A stretch of 64,000 nt of DNA from Ktedonospora formicarum (GTDB lineage: Bacteria > Chloroflexota > Ktedonobacteria > Ktedonobacterales > Ktedonobacteraceae). The number at the start of each line of letters is the position of its first letter. Positions within the stretch are counted from its first letter, which is position 1. The stretch covers positions 434,001-498,000 of the forward strand of contig NZ_BNJF01000002.1 of the NCBI RefSeq assembly GCF_016587355.1, read 5' to 3'. The notes below the pieces were generated by a model, which worked only from the letters and a program-made list of their open reading frames with translations, was not told the origin of the DNA and ran no database searches. Shown here in pieces: positions 54,627 to 63,539 of this stretch. Both the position numbers and the translations under genes were made by a program.

Positions 54627-54773
54627 ATGCGGCAATTCAACATCACACACAAGGAGATGAACATGCTTCAAGACAACTTACAGAGGATTATACTGAATGA
54701 GAACCATCAACATCGGGATCGTCGCGCACGTCGATGCTGGAAAGACAAGCTTAACGGAGCGCATACTGTTTGA
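54627..54773 (+). CDS. possible leader ORF overlapping the tet-like gene
   Basis: ATG 54627 follows GGAG and opens a 48-codon frame that overlaps the start of the GTPase gene out of frame and ends at TGA 54771. It contains a second start with AAGGAG (54663). Ribosomal-protection genes such as tet(M) are controlled by a leader ORF and attenuation, so an analogous role is plausible. Protein-level evidence is absent. Confidence 0.35.
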   Translation: MRQFNITHKEMNMLQDNLQRIILNENHQHRDRRARRCWKDKLNGAHTV

Positions 54774-56676
54774 AACACATGTTATTGATGAAATTGGCAA
54801 AGTAGATCAAGGAAATACTCAGACCGATTCGCTAGATCTGGAAAAGAGACGAGGCATCACTATAAAAGCCTCAGTCGTTTCCTTTTTTGTACAAGACTTA
54901 AAAATCAACCTCATTGATACTCCTGGACATGCGGACTTTATCGCGGAAGTTGAACGTTCATTCAGTGTGCTGGATGGAGCAATTCTAGTGATATCGGCCG
55001 TAGAGGGTATTCAAGCTCAAACCAAACTCCTCATGTCCATCCTCACTAAACTCGGTATTCCAGTGATAATCTTCGTCAACAAGATTGATCGCCGAGGTGC
55101 CCAATTCCATACGCTTGTTCAGCACATCAAAGGGAAGCTTACAGAGCGTGTCATTCCCCTCTATAGGCCCGAAAATATCGGCACGAAAGAAGCCTTTCTT
55201 GTCAAAAAGACCTTCAATGGAGATGAGGGTCAGGCATTTCGAGATGAATGCCTTGAGCTTATCGCGCTCAACGATGAACGTTTTCTTGCATCTTACGTTA
55301 ATGAAGAACAAGTAAGCGAAGAGCAAATATTGAGCGCTATGACAACGCAGGTCAGAGAGGCCAAACTATACCCGCTTTTCTTTGGTTCAGCCATGACTGG
55401 GATTGGCGTTGCGGAACTACTCACGGGTGTTGCGACATTTTTTCCAGCCAATACCAACCTGAATGAGGCTCCTTTATCTGGAGTCGTCTTTAAACTCGAA
55501 AAAGAAGCCTCAGGTAACAAAGTCGCCTACATCAGGATCTTCTCAGGCAGCCTGCGTGTCAGAGAAGATGTTTCAGTGAGCAGGGCAACACAGGAGCATG
55601 AGGTCGAAACCCACATAGATAAAATAAAAAAGCTTCACACGTTTGAGGAGGGAAAAACCATTCAAGCTCTCAAAGTAGAGGCTGGCGAATTCTGTAAAGC
55701 CTGGGGCCTCAACGACATCAGAATTGGTGACGTCGTGGGCGAGTGGTCCACACATATACGGGATCTTCATTTTGTGGCCCCTCAGATGGAAGCCCGCATC
55801 GAAGCCAATCAACCAGCACAAAGCCATCAATTGTACCAAGCTCTGATGGAATTGTCACAAGAGGACCCATTGATTAATGTAAGGATGGATGACTTCCACC
55901 ATGAAATCTATCTACGACTTTTTGGCGAGGTCCAAAAAGAAGTGGTCGAAACGACTCTCGAGGAAACCTATGGCCTCTCAGTCTCCTTCTCTGAGACAAG
56001 GGTCGTCTGCATCGAACGGCTAGGCGCCACGGGTCAGGCGCTGGATGTCATGGGGGTAGAGGGTAATCCCTTCTATGCGACCGTTGGCTTTCGTGTAGAA
56101 CCACGTAACGCGGGCAGTGGCATAAGCTATACCCTGGAGGTCAAACTTGGCTCTCTCCCTCTTGCCTTTCATCGAGCGATTGAAGAGACTGTCTATGAAA
56201 CCTTAAAACAAGGGCTCTATGGTTGGGAGGTCACGGACCTCGCTATATTCCTCACCCATACCGGCTATTCAAGCCCCATCACGACGGCGAGCGACTTCCG
56301 TAAACTGGTGCCGCTTGTGTTAATGGACTCCCTTGCTCAGGCAGGTACAGTAGTCCATGAACCATTAAATCAGTTTGAGTTGCATGTTCCTGGCCCCGCC
56401 CTTAGTCAGGCGATGTTCAGGCTATCGGCATTACAGGCCACTTTTGACACGCCGAGTCTACGCGGCGATACGTTTCTTCTAACGGGAACACTACCCGTAG
56501 CGACAACGGAGGAGTTTCAAAGAAGCCTGCATTCATTTACAGAAGGCGAGGGTATCTTCTTGACGACCCCTTCCGGGTTTAAAAAAATAGAAGGTGCCTT
56601 CCCAACCAGGAAGCGTGCGGACTTCAATCCCCTAAACCGCAAAGATTACATGCTTCATATCCTTCGCACCTACTGA
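54697..56676 (+). CDS. Tet(M)/Tet(O)-type ribosomal protection GTPase
   Basis: A 659-residue EF-G-like translational GTPase. G1 is AHVDAGKTSL, G3 IDTPGHADF, G4 FVNKID; the switch I region (DSLDLEKRRGITIKAS) is the tet form. Domains II-V follow, with the C-terminal loop region at 560-600. It removes tetracycline from the ribosome in Tet(M)/Tet(O); chromosomal relatives in soil bacteria (OtrA-like) may act in self-protection or general stress. The length is slightly above Tet(M). It follows a leader ORF and a promoter, and ends with a 22-bp stem terminator. Confidence 0.85.
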   Translation: MRTINIGIVAHVDAGKTSLTERILFETHVIDEIGKVDQGNTQTDSLDLEKRRGITIKASVVSFFVQDLKINLIDTPGHADFIAEVERSFSVLDGAILVISAVEGIQAQTKLLMSILTKLGIPVIIFVNKIDRRGAQFHTLVQHIKGKLTERVIPLYRPENIGTKEAFLVKKTFNGDEGQAFRDECLELIALNDERFLASYVNEEQVSEEQILSAMTTQVREAKLYPLFFGSAMTGIGVAELLTGVATFFPANTNLNEAPLSGVVFKLEKEASGNKVAYIRIFSGSLRVREDVSVSRATQEHEVETHIDKIKKLHTFEEGKTIQALKVEAGEFCKAWGLNDIRIGDVVGEWSTHIRDLHFVAPQMEARIEANQPAQSHQLYQALMELSQEDPLINVRMDDFHHEIYLRLFGEVQKEVVETTLEETYGLSVSFSETRVVCIERLGATGQALDVMGVEGNPFYATVGFRVEPRNAGSGISYTLEVKLGSLPLAFHRAIEETVYETLKQGLYGWEVTDLAIFLTHTGYSSPITTASDFRKLVPLVLMDSLAQAGTVVHEPLNQFELHVPGPALSQAMFRLSALQATFDTPSLRGDTFLLTGTLPVATTEEFQRSLHSFTEGEGIFLTTPSGFKKIEGAFPTRKRADFNPLNRKDYMLHILRTY

Positions 56677-56729
56677 TTATTGAGCTATACACTGCCCAAT
56701 ACCCATACTGGTATTGTCGCTTCTCAATG

Positions 56730-56776
56730 AAACTGGTCCAGCAAATACTTTCGGAAAGTATTTGCTGGACCAGTTT
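56730..56776 (+). terminator. 22-bp perfect-stem terminator
   Basis: 56730-56751 is the exact reverse complement of 56755-56776 with a CGG loop, 53 bases past the tet-like gene stop. It can also serve the convergent gene. Confidence 0.85.
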
Positions 56777-56826
56777 AAGCTCAGCATCTACATATATGCT
56801 GCTCGACCTCGAATGTAAAGGATCGA

Positions 56827-57300
56827 CTACGCTTGCTCTAGCGTCTCATCCCACGAACGTTTATCTTCGAAGACAACGCCATGCTGATCTTGCGCCATCT
56901 TCATGGGATCCTCATGAGAGAGAGCAAAGACTATTTGAGGTTTGCCATCTTTGATATACAAAATGTAAGTAGCATCATGGGCCAGATCAATAGGCTGACC
57001 TGGAACCTTTTCCAGACGCATCGTTCCCTTCGTTTTTACCATCGTATAGCGGTCAGTCAAGGGAACTTCTTCAGTGGGAACCACTGTGACAAATTTAAAA
57101 CCCAGAGATTGTAAATATTCCTGGCTTTGGGCGGTACCCGCTAGATATTCCTCTTTCGTGAGTAACTGGACAACACCATTGGGATCGGCACCAACTAGAG
57201 AGTCACCCACCAGAGGAGCACGAAGCTCCGGCTCAAATGAATTATTTGCTCGATTGAAATCCTCAAAGAAGGCGCGAACTGTATCACTGACTTGACCCAT
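56827..57300 (-). CDS. NTF2-fold hypothetical protein
   Basis: A 157-residue soluble protein. The opening VSDTVRAFFEDFNRANNSFE is typical of NTF2/SnoaL-like proteins and the rest alternates strands and turns (ATYILYIKDGKPQIVFALS). Function unknown; such folds bind small molecules or act as isomerases. ATG 57300 has AAGGGG 13 bases upstream; GTG 57324 has none. Monocistronic. Confidence 0.65.
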   Translation of the reverse strand: MGQVSDTVRAFFEDFNRANNSFEPELRAPLVGDSLVGADPNGVVQLLTKEEYLAGTAQSQEYLQSLGFKFVTVVPTEEVPLTDRYTMVKTKGTMRLEKVPGQPIDLAHDATYILYIKDGKPQIVFALSHEDPMKMAQDQHGVVFEDKRSWDETLEQA

Positions 57301-57947
57301 GGCTTTGAATTTCCCCTTAATCACAGGTATTATTTTTACTTTTTATACTTATCCATCAAATTCAATCTTAATGATATTAACTTTTCAACTAAGCTAAATA
57401 TATATTAGCATAAATAAGTATAAGAAGTCAAGAAATTTTTTAGTAAAGAATCTACAGCATCATTAGAAATCTTGGGTCATCCATATGTAGGTGCAGAGCT
57501 TCAGCCTATGTATGACACACTGCTCAATCGATCTGCCATCTGCTATAAGGTTAGTCAGTTACCTGGAATTACATCTCTATATCATGCACCATTTGCAGAA
57601 GTATTCTACCCAACTCAATCTCTGCCTCGGGCAGAGCGTTATCCCTGAAATACGCGATTCACGCTGGTGCGCAAAGGATAAACTGATGTCGTAAAAATAA
57701 ACGCCCCATCCCGCTTGCTTCATCTTGGCCTTGTATCGTAATAGATCTGTCACATTCTTGCAGTGATGCATGTCATAGTAATAGCAGTTCCTTGACTCAC
57801 GCCAAGATATGCGCACCTCCAATGAGATTTCCACCCTTATCGGTAGCATATGAAATGCGCAAGATTGTCACGGACCAGGGATACTGATACGCAGGGCCAA
57901 TTCCCACTCGAACTTGCGATCATCATGGCACAAAATAGGAGAAAACT
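57301..57947. other. long intergenic region without a clear gene
   Basis: 647 bases. The left part (57301-57440) is very AT-rich and should hold the promoter of the NTF2-fold gene. A repeat copy lies at 57485-57550. A minus-strand frame at 57577-57849 of 90 codons has some protein-like pattern (LLRYKAKMKQAGWGVYFYD) but no ribosome site or family match, and may be a remnant. Confidence 0.5.
57485..57550. repeat. decayed dispersed repeat, copy 2
   Basis: Matches 49040-49100 over about 44 bases in the same orientation. See that entry. Confidence 0.4.
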
Positions 57948-58394
57948 ATGTCAGTCGAAGCAAACAAGAACAAAGATGCAGCAATAATCCAGGAACTCCT
58001 GAACGACAGAATCAGATCGCTTCATGACAGGGATATCGAAGGCATTATGTCTCTCTACGCGCCGGAGGTAGTCTCGTTCGACATCGTCCCCCCGCTGCAA
58101 TATATAGGGGCAGACGCCTTCAGAAAAGTTTGGGAAGAGATATTATTCGTCTTCCAGGGTCCGATTCACTATGAAATTCACGACCTGTCCATCACGGTGG
58201 GCGATGACGTTGCCTTCACCCACAGCCTCAATCGGATGAGCGGCACCATGAGCACCGGACAGAAAACCGATCAGTGGGTACGCTGGACCGCCTGCTTTCG
58301 CAAGATCAACGGCACATGGCTTATCGTACACCATCAGGTCTCAGTGCCCGTCGATATGGCGACAGGCAAAGCACGGTTGGACCTCAAGCCATAG
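57948..58394 (+). CDS. SnoaL/YybH-like NTF2-fold protein
   Basis: A 148-residue NTF2-fold protein of the ketosteroid isomerase/SgcJ-like group. Marks are LHDRDIEGIMSLYAPEVVSF, the central GADAFRKVWEEI and the C-terminal GTWLIVHHQVSVPVDMATGK. Proteins of this sort act on or bind small hydrophobic metabolites; some work as stress proteins. AGGAG lies seven bases before ATG. It ends with a 20-bp stem terminator. Confidence 0.82.
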   Translation: MSVEANKNKDAAIIQELLNDRIRSLHDRDIEGIMSLYAPEVVSFDIVPPLQYIGADAFRKVWEEILFVFQGPIHYEIHDLSITVGDDVAFTHSLNRMSGTMSTGQKTDQWVRWTACFRKINGTWLIVHHQVSVPVDMATGKARLDLKP

Positions 58395-58447
58395 GCCATT
58401 TATGGGACGTCTTGGTAGCAACCATGTCCTCAATACATCATCTTGTG

Positions 58448-58493
58448 ACATTTCAGGGTAGCCAATAACTAACTATTGGCTACCCTGAAATGT
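58448..58493 (+). terminator. 20-bp perfect-stem terminator
   Basis: 58448-58467 is the exact reverse complement of 58474-58493 around ACTAAC, 53 bases past the stop. Confidence 0.85.
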
Positions 58494-58518
58494 TATGCAA
58501 CGGAAAAACCTCTTTGCC

Positions 58519-58547
58519 TTGACAAGACTACTGGCGCTCCTTATACT
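58519..58547 (+). promoter_or_regulatory. near-consensus sigma-70 promoter
   Basis: TTGACA (58519-58524) and TATACT (58542-58547) are exactly 17 bases apart, so this should be a strong housekeeping-type promoter for the binding-protein gene 62 bases downstream. Confidence 0.8.
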
Positions 58548-58589
58548 CATAAGTAATGATTAAAAATAGTTTTTGACCATTACTTATGA
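58547..58589 (+). promoter_or_regulatory. 12-bp inverted repeat over the transcription start
   Basis: TCATAAGTAATG (58547-58558) and CATTACTTATGA (58578-58589) are perfect reverse complements separated by a 19-base AT-rich spacer. They start at the -10 and end just before the AGGAGG site, so they may be two half-sites of an operator or a leader hairpin that hides the ribosome site. Confidence 0.65.
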
Positions 58590-58608
58590 AGAGGAGGTCA
58601 ACAAGCAA

Positions 58609-59955
58609 ATGCAAGGCAGCGAGCGAATGCACAATAGACGTATGCCCATACGATTGAGCATCTCAATGTTAAGCCTGGGGATGATACTCTTCCTTCTGAC
58701 GAGTTGCGGTCCTACGACTGGCACCGGGTCTCAGAACGGGGGCAAAGGTTCGACTACCATCAAGGTTGCGAGCGATCTCCCTGTATCGGGACAGGATACC
58801 GCCAACGGGAAACCTGCTCAGGACGGGGCGGAACTGGCGGTGAAAGAAGCAAACGAGAAGCATTTAATTCCAGGGTATCAGTTGGAATTTGTGCCGAAAG
58901 ATGACGTTGGTGCGCAAGGTGTGTACGATCCCGATACTGGCAAAAAAAACGTAACTGAGTTGATTGGCGACGCACTGGTGACTGGTGTGGTGGGCCCTTT
59001 CAATAGCTCTGTTGCGCAGGCTGAAATGCCCGTCGCCAATCAAGCCCCCATTGCGCTTATTAGCCCCTCAAATACTAATACATGCCTCACACAGCGAGGA
59101 GCAAAGGTCAATTGCACTGGTGCTCAGGATAAAGTACCAACCCTCCGTCCAACTGGAAACGTTACCTACTTCCGCATAGCCACTACCGATGACCACCAGG
59201 GAACGGTCCTGGCGGATTATCTTTATCAGAAGGCAGGCTACAAAAAGGTCTATGTGATAGACGATACTACCGTCTATGGCGTTGGTCTGGCAAACATCTT
59301 TAGCGACGAATGGAAAAAGCTTGGTGGCACGATTGTTGGGAGCCGCGAAAGCAAACAGAGAAGTAATGATTACGGTGGCACCATCGCCAACGTCAAAAAT
59401 ACGAAACCTGATCTGGTTTTCTTCGGTGGCACCGATAGTCAGGGTGGCACACAGTTGCGACAACAACTCCTCAATGATTCGGGCACCGCTGAACTGGCGT
59501 TCGCTGGTGGCGATGGCATTCAAAACCCGTCCTTTGCCCAGGTTATCGGTGCCAAGGCGGGACCCACCTATGCCACAATTGCCAAGGTAAACGAGACTGT
59601 TCTCCCTTCGGCCAAATCCTTTATTGAACGCTATAACAAGACGTATGGCGAGAGCGATTATGGCTCTTATAGCGCCGCCGCGTACGATTGCATGAATATT
59701 CTCATCCAGGCCATCAAGCGCGCGCTTGATGGAGGGGCTCAAACCGCCAAAGATTCCAATGACGCGGAAGGGGGAAAAACGTTCCGCGAGGCGGTAATCG
59801 AAGCAATGAAGAAGACTGATTATAACGGCGTTACCGGGCACCATACCTTTAGTGCCGACGGCGATACCTCCAATAAGGTTATCTCGGTCTGGCAAATAGC
59901 GAATGTAAATGGGAAAGACACCTGGAAGTTTGTGGACCAAGTGGCTGCCCAATAG
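58609..59955 (+). CDS. branched-chain amino acid-type ABC substrate-binding lipoprotein
   Basis: A 448-residue solute-binding protein. A signal peptide ends in the lipobox LTSCG, followed by a Gly/Ser linker and a Liv-type periplasmic-binding domain (ASDLPVSGQDTANGKPAQDG, then GVVGPFNSSVAQAEMPVANQ). It captures amino acids or similar small solutes at the outer face of the membrane. ATG 58609 is 11 bases after AGGAGG. No permease or ATPase genes are adjacent, so it must work with a transporter elsewhere, or act as a sensor subunit. Confidence 0.88.
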   Translation: MQGSERMHNRRMPIRLSISMLSLGMILFLLTSCGPTTGTGSQNGGKGSTTIKVASDLPVSGQDTANGKPAQDGAELAVKEANEKHLIPGYQLEFVPKDDVGAQGVYDPDTGKKNVTELIGDALVTGVVGPFNSSVAQAEMPVANQAPIALISPSNTNTCLTQRGAKVNCTGAQDKVPTLRPTGNVTYFRIATTDDHQGTVLADYLYQKAGYKKVYVIDDTTVYGVGLANIFSDEWKKLGGTIVGSRESKQRSNDYGGTIANVKNTKPDLVFFGGTDSQGGTQLRQQLLNDSGTAELAFAGGDGIQNPSFAQVIGAKAGPTYATIAKVNETVLPSAKSFIERYNKTYGESDYGSYSAAAYDCMNILIQAIKRALDGGAQTAKDSNDAEGGKTFREAVIEAMKKTDYNGVTGHHTFSADGDTSNKVISVWQIANVNGKDTWKFVDQVAAQ

Positions 59956-59984
59956 CCCTTTACCCATTCGTATCCGAGCATACC

Positions 59985-60021
59985 ATCCAGAGCAGATCAT
60001 CTCTTCTCATCTGCTCTGGAT
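59985..60021. terminator. 13-bp stem terminator between convergent genes
   Basis: ATCCAGAGCAGAT (59985-59997) pairs perfectly with ATCTGCTCTGGAT (60009-60021). It lies 30 bases after the binding-protein stop and 40 bases before the stop of the kinase gene. Confidence 0.75.
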
Positions 60022-60061
60022 AGTTCTTCAGATATTCATCTTCCTGAAGCTTGCGGCATAA

Positions 60062-62122
60062 TCATGGGGCTACCCATACACGCACGCTTTTCCCATCATC
60101 ACCTGAAGCTATCCTCTTCCCATCTGGCGACCACGCCACGGCATTCACATCGCTGGTATGGCCTCGATACTTCAGGATAAGCCTGCCGTCCGTAGCATCC
60201 CAAACATGTACAGCTTCATCATTGCCACCAGAGGCGATTCTCTTCCCATCCGGAGACCACGCTAGCGAATTTATATAATCAGCGTGCCCGCGATAGGTCA
60301 CAACATGACTACCGTCGGCACTATCCCATACCTGCACTGTCTTATCTTTGCCACTTGAAGCTATCCTCTTCCCATCTAGCGACCACGCGACAGTATCCAC
60401 TCGATCTGTATGCCCGGTATAGGCGAAGGCTTGCTTGCCATCGGCGACATTCCAGATATAGACCATGATTCCTCCGCCAGAAGCAATCTGGTGACCATCT
60501 TTTGGGAACCAGGACACCGTTTTCGCGGCTCCTAATCCCTGCTGATATATAGTACGCTGTCCACCATCTTCCGCGTTCCAGGTTTCCATCGTTCTTACTC
60601 CGGTGACAGCTATCTTCTTTCCGTCCGGCGACCAGCCCACCTCTTCTACCAAATTACCATGACCAGTGTAGACATAGGTAAACGCTTTACCACCATTAGC
60701 GACATCCCATATACGCACAGTTTTGTCATAACCGCCAGAGGCGATCCGTTTCCCATCTGGCGACCACGCCACGCCATGCACACCATCCTTGTGTTCGCGA
60801 TAAGTGGAAATATGGACGCCTTTCTCCGCATCCCAAATCTGCACGGTTCTATCATTTCCACCAGAGGCAATATATTTCCCATCTGGCGACCAGGTAATTG
60901 CGTCAACTGTATCAGTATGCCCTTCATAAATAGAAAGAGTGGTCCCTATTGATGGTAGTGTTGAAGATGAGGATGATGATGTAGTCGGGGCGAAAGGAGT
61001 TGCAAAAACTGGAGTGGACGGCTGTTTATGATATGAAGCCACAAGCCAGGTAACTCCACCTCCGACCCCAACCAATCCCCCTAGGCTTGCCAAAATCACC
61101 GTGCGACGCGAGATGCCCTTCGCAGGTTGTACCATCTCATGGCTTGTGCTCACTGATGGGATCTCTTGTTTGAGCTGGGTCGAGGATTTCGCGGCTTTCA
61201 GTTCCGTTGGTGGTGTGTCCGCCACTGCTGCCAATGAATGGTCTTCTTGTGGTTCAGGCGCTGGGATAGCAGTTTGCAACGTCGGAACAGTGCGGCTCTC
61301 TCTTGTCTCGTAAGCCTCTTGCAGAGCGACTGCGAAAGTGTGAATATCCTGAAATCGCTGAGCAGGCTCTTTTGCGAGAGCCCTCATAACGATCTTCTCG
61401 ATCGCAGGTGAGATCTCAGAAACCTTCTCATGTAGTGAAGGGGGAGAGGCAAACAAATGCTGTACACATAATTCAGTAAATGAGCCTTGAAAAGGGCGCT
61501 CTCCACAAAGCCACTCGTAGACAACAATGCCCAATGCATATTGATCACTTGCGGGTGAGAATTTACCCTTGATCTGTTCAGGGGACATATAGGTGGCAGT
61601 TCCGGCAATCCCTCGCGCCATCGGATCCTGCGAACTCTGTACAGCGACCGCGATGCCAAAATCACTCAGGAGCACCCGGTGCTGCTTATCTAACAACATG
61701 TTTTCAGGCTTAATATCACGATGAACCACTTTCTGATCATGCGCATACTGCAAAGCCTCTGAGATCTGTTGTACATAGGATGTAATCGTCTCTAGCGGCA
61801 GAATAGTCCCTTTTGAGTGCTGCTTCCTTATAGTGCCCTCCGCTGCATACTCCATGACAAGAAAAGGAGTGTTGCCTTCTACGCCAAATTCAAGGACGCG
61901 CACGATATGAGGATGAACCAGGCGCGCAATTGTGCGCGCTTCCATACGAAATGCCTCAATATCGCTGTCCGACAAACGCGTATGGAGCACTTTAATAGCA
62001 GCCTGGGTGCCCAGATGGATATGTTCTCCAAGATACACCTGAGCAAAGCCACCTTTGCCTAACATGCGAACAAGTTGATAGTTGCCAAGGCGCTGACCTA
62101 CGTGGTTGACTTGTTCTCCCAT
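60062..62122 (-). CDS. Ser/Thr protein kinase with WD40 propeller
   Basis: A 686-residue kinase. GKGGFA, Lys44, HRDIKPEN (Asp136) and DFG (154-156) show an active kinase domain. Residues 270-345 are a polar linker, one membrane helix follows (VILASLGGLVGVGGGVTWLV), then a Ser/Thr-rich stalk and about seven WD40 repeats with the pattern SPDGKRIASGG...VWD. The kinase therefore faces the cytoplasm and the propeller the outside, suggesting sensing of an external ligand or wall state. One blade is degenerate. AAGGG lies before ATG. The N-terminus is paralogous to the TPR kinase at 15 kb. Confidence 0.9.
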   Translation of the reverse strand: MGEQVNHVGQRLGNYQLVRMLGKGGFAQVYLGEHIHLGTQAAIKVLHTRLSDSDIEAFRMEARTIARLVHPHIVRVLEFGVEGNTPFLVMEYAAEGTIRKQHSKGTILPLETITSYVQQISEALQYAHDQKVVHRDIKPENMLLDKQHRVLLSDFGIAVAVQSSQDPMARGIAGTATYMSPEQIKGKFSPASDQYALGIVVYEWLCGERPFQGSFTELCVQHLFASPPSLHEKVSEISPAIEKIVMRALAKEPAQRFQDIHTFAVALQEAYETRESRTVPTLQTAIPAPEPQEDHSLAAVADTPPTELKAAKSSTQLKQEIPSVSTSHEMVQPAKGISRRTVILASLGGLVGVGGGVTWLVASYHKQPSTPVFATPFAPTTSSSSSSTLPSIGTTLSIYEGHTDTVDAITWSPDGKYIASGGNDRTVQIWDAEKGVHISTYREHKDGVHGVAWSPDGKRIASGGYDKTVRIWDVANGGKAFTYVYTGHGNLVEEVGWSPDGKKIAVTGVRTMETWNAEDGGQRTIYQQGLGAAKTVSWFPKDGHQIASGGGIMVYIWNVADGKQAFAYTGHTDRVDTVAWSLDGKRIASSGKDKTVQVWDSADGSHVVTYRGHADYINSLAWSPDGKRIASGGNDEAVHVWDATDGRLILKYRGHTSDVNAVAWSPDGKRIASGDDGKSVRVWVAP

Positions 62123-62239
62123 TCTACCAGCCCTTCGGAATGTTAGTTACAGTCTCTACATTCTTTACAAAAGCTAATTGTAGGGCATAAGGCTCATATG
62201 CGTCAAGAGAAACTCAAAAGGCTCATTGTCCTCCAACCA

Positions 62240-62291
62240 TTGACACTATTGGATTTTCTATGGTACTCTTTCATTTAGTTAAACGTTTCAC
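62240..62291 (+). promoter_or_regulatory. promoter with LacI-type operator
   Basis: TTGACA (62240-62245) and TACTCT (62264-62269) are 18 bases apart. Just past the start point lies GTTAAACGTTTCAC (62278-62291), a near-palindrome with the CG-centred AAACGTTT core of LacI/GalR operators. The position fits self-repression by the LacI protein encoded next. Confidence 0.7.
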
Positions 62292-62309
62292 CTTGTGAAT
62301 GGTACACTC

Positions 62310-63323
62310 ATGGTAAGCACACAACCCACCCTTCGAGAGGTTGCGAAACAGGCTGGTGTCTCCATTGCAACCGTTTCCTACGTCTTGAATGGGCGAACTT
62401 CGAGCAAGAAAACAATCAGTGAAGCCACGCGTCAGAGAGTATTGCAAGCGGTTTCTGAACTGGGCTATACGCCCAATCAATCTGCTCGTCATTTACGACG
62501 TCAACAGACAGAACGGCTTTGTATCGTTTTACCGCGTCTTGGCGTTCCTTACTACGAAATTCTTTGTCAGCATGTGGCAGCCGTGGCGGAACAGCACCAT
62601 TACAACGTCGTGATTTCACTCACTGGCACGCGCGAAAAAGAACAGGAGGTGTTACAGCAACTTCAACGCCGTCTGGCGGACGGCGTACTTGCCGTTCATG
62701 GAGATTGGACGGCTGAAGAGTTAGAGCGCCTGGTCGCATCAGGAATTGCGGTTACGCTTATGCATAATGAGACTCAAGGAAGAGGCATTGATATCGTTCA
62801 AACAACGGAGGAAGAGGCATTCTATCAAGCTATCTGCTACCTGCTACAACAGGGATATCGCAGAATCGCGTGCTTTTATGTTGAGAGATTCGGACGAGAT
62901 GGGCGCCTGGAAGCCTATAAGCGAGCATTGAACACATTTCACCTGCCGCTCGACGAGACATTGGTCATCCATACCCCGGAGAGCCGCAAAGCCGTGTACG
63001 AACGCATCACACAATTGTTACGACAAGAGGAGCGCCCCGATGCAATCTTTACAGGCTCGGATAATGTGGCTATCACCGCACTATGGGCAGCGCAGGATGC
63101 AGGTTTAAACGTTCCCGATGACCTTGCCGTCATTGGTAGTGGCAACATTCCAGAAGGCGAGATTACCAGTCCACCACTCACGACTGTCGGTCCGGCTTCG
63201 CTTGACTTCGGCGATGTCGCCGAGATGCTTATAGATCGCCTCCGCAATCCAGACCAGCCCCAACGTATTCTGCTCCGCGAATGGGAGCTGATAATCAGGG
63301 GAACAGTTTCCGATAAAAAGTAG
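62310..63323 (+). CDS. LacI-family transcriptional regulator
   Basis: A 337-residue LacI/GalR regulator. The helix-turn-helix is TLREVAKQAGVSIATVSYVL, with the hinge helix NQSARHLRRQQTERLCIVLP, then the sugar-sensing domain (DAIFTGSDNVAITALWAAQD, SPPLTTVGPASLDFG). It is followed by a sugar-binding lipoprotein gene in the same direction, so it should control an ABC sugar uptake operon. ATG 62310 gives the normal N-terminus; GTG 62295 is also in frame. Neither has a clear ribosome site and the transcript leader is short. Confidence 0.88.
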   Translation: MVSTQPTLREVAKQAGVSIATVSYVLNGRTSSKKTISEATRQRVLQAVSELGYTPNQSARHLRRQQTERLCIVLPRLGVPYYEILCQHVAAVAEQHHYNVVISLTGTREKEQEVLQQLQRRLADGVLAVHGDWTAEELERLVASGIAVTLMHNETQGRGIDIVQTTEEEAFYQAICYLLQQGYRRIACFYVERFGRDGRLEAYKRALNTFHLPLDETLVIHTPESRKAVYERITQLLRQEERPDAIFTGSDNVAITALWAAQDAGLNVPDDLAVIGSGNIPEGEITSPPLTTVGPASLDFGDVAEMLIDRLRNPDQPQRILLREWELIIRGTVSDKK

Positions 63324-63539
63324 CTCACTCCTTATGCGGAAACCGGAGCGCGCAGCCCCAGCATGGAGGTCAGCACTAGCCGTGCTCAGCGGCGTTAGTT
63401 CTCGTATCAATTCTTAGAAGCAACCGCCCATGTCACTTATCGTTTTTTGAAGCCTTTTTTGGGGCGCCTGAGCTTGGGTCAGTGGATACTAACATATATT
63501 TATTGCGAAGAAGCACACTCCATAGGAGGGAAACAGTAT

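Noticed and set aside
57577..57849. 90-codon minus-strand frame in the long gap
   Set aside because: Some protein-like pattern but no start signal or family; possibly a remnant, not enough to call.
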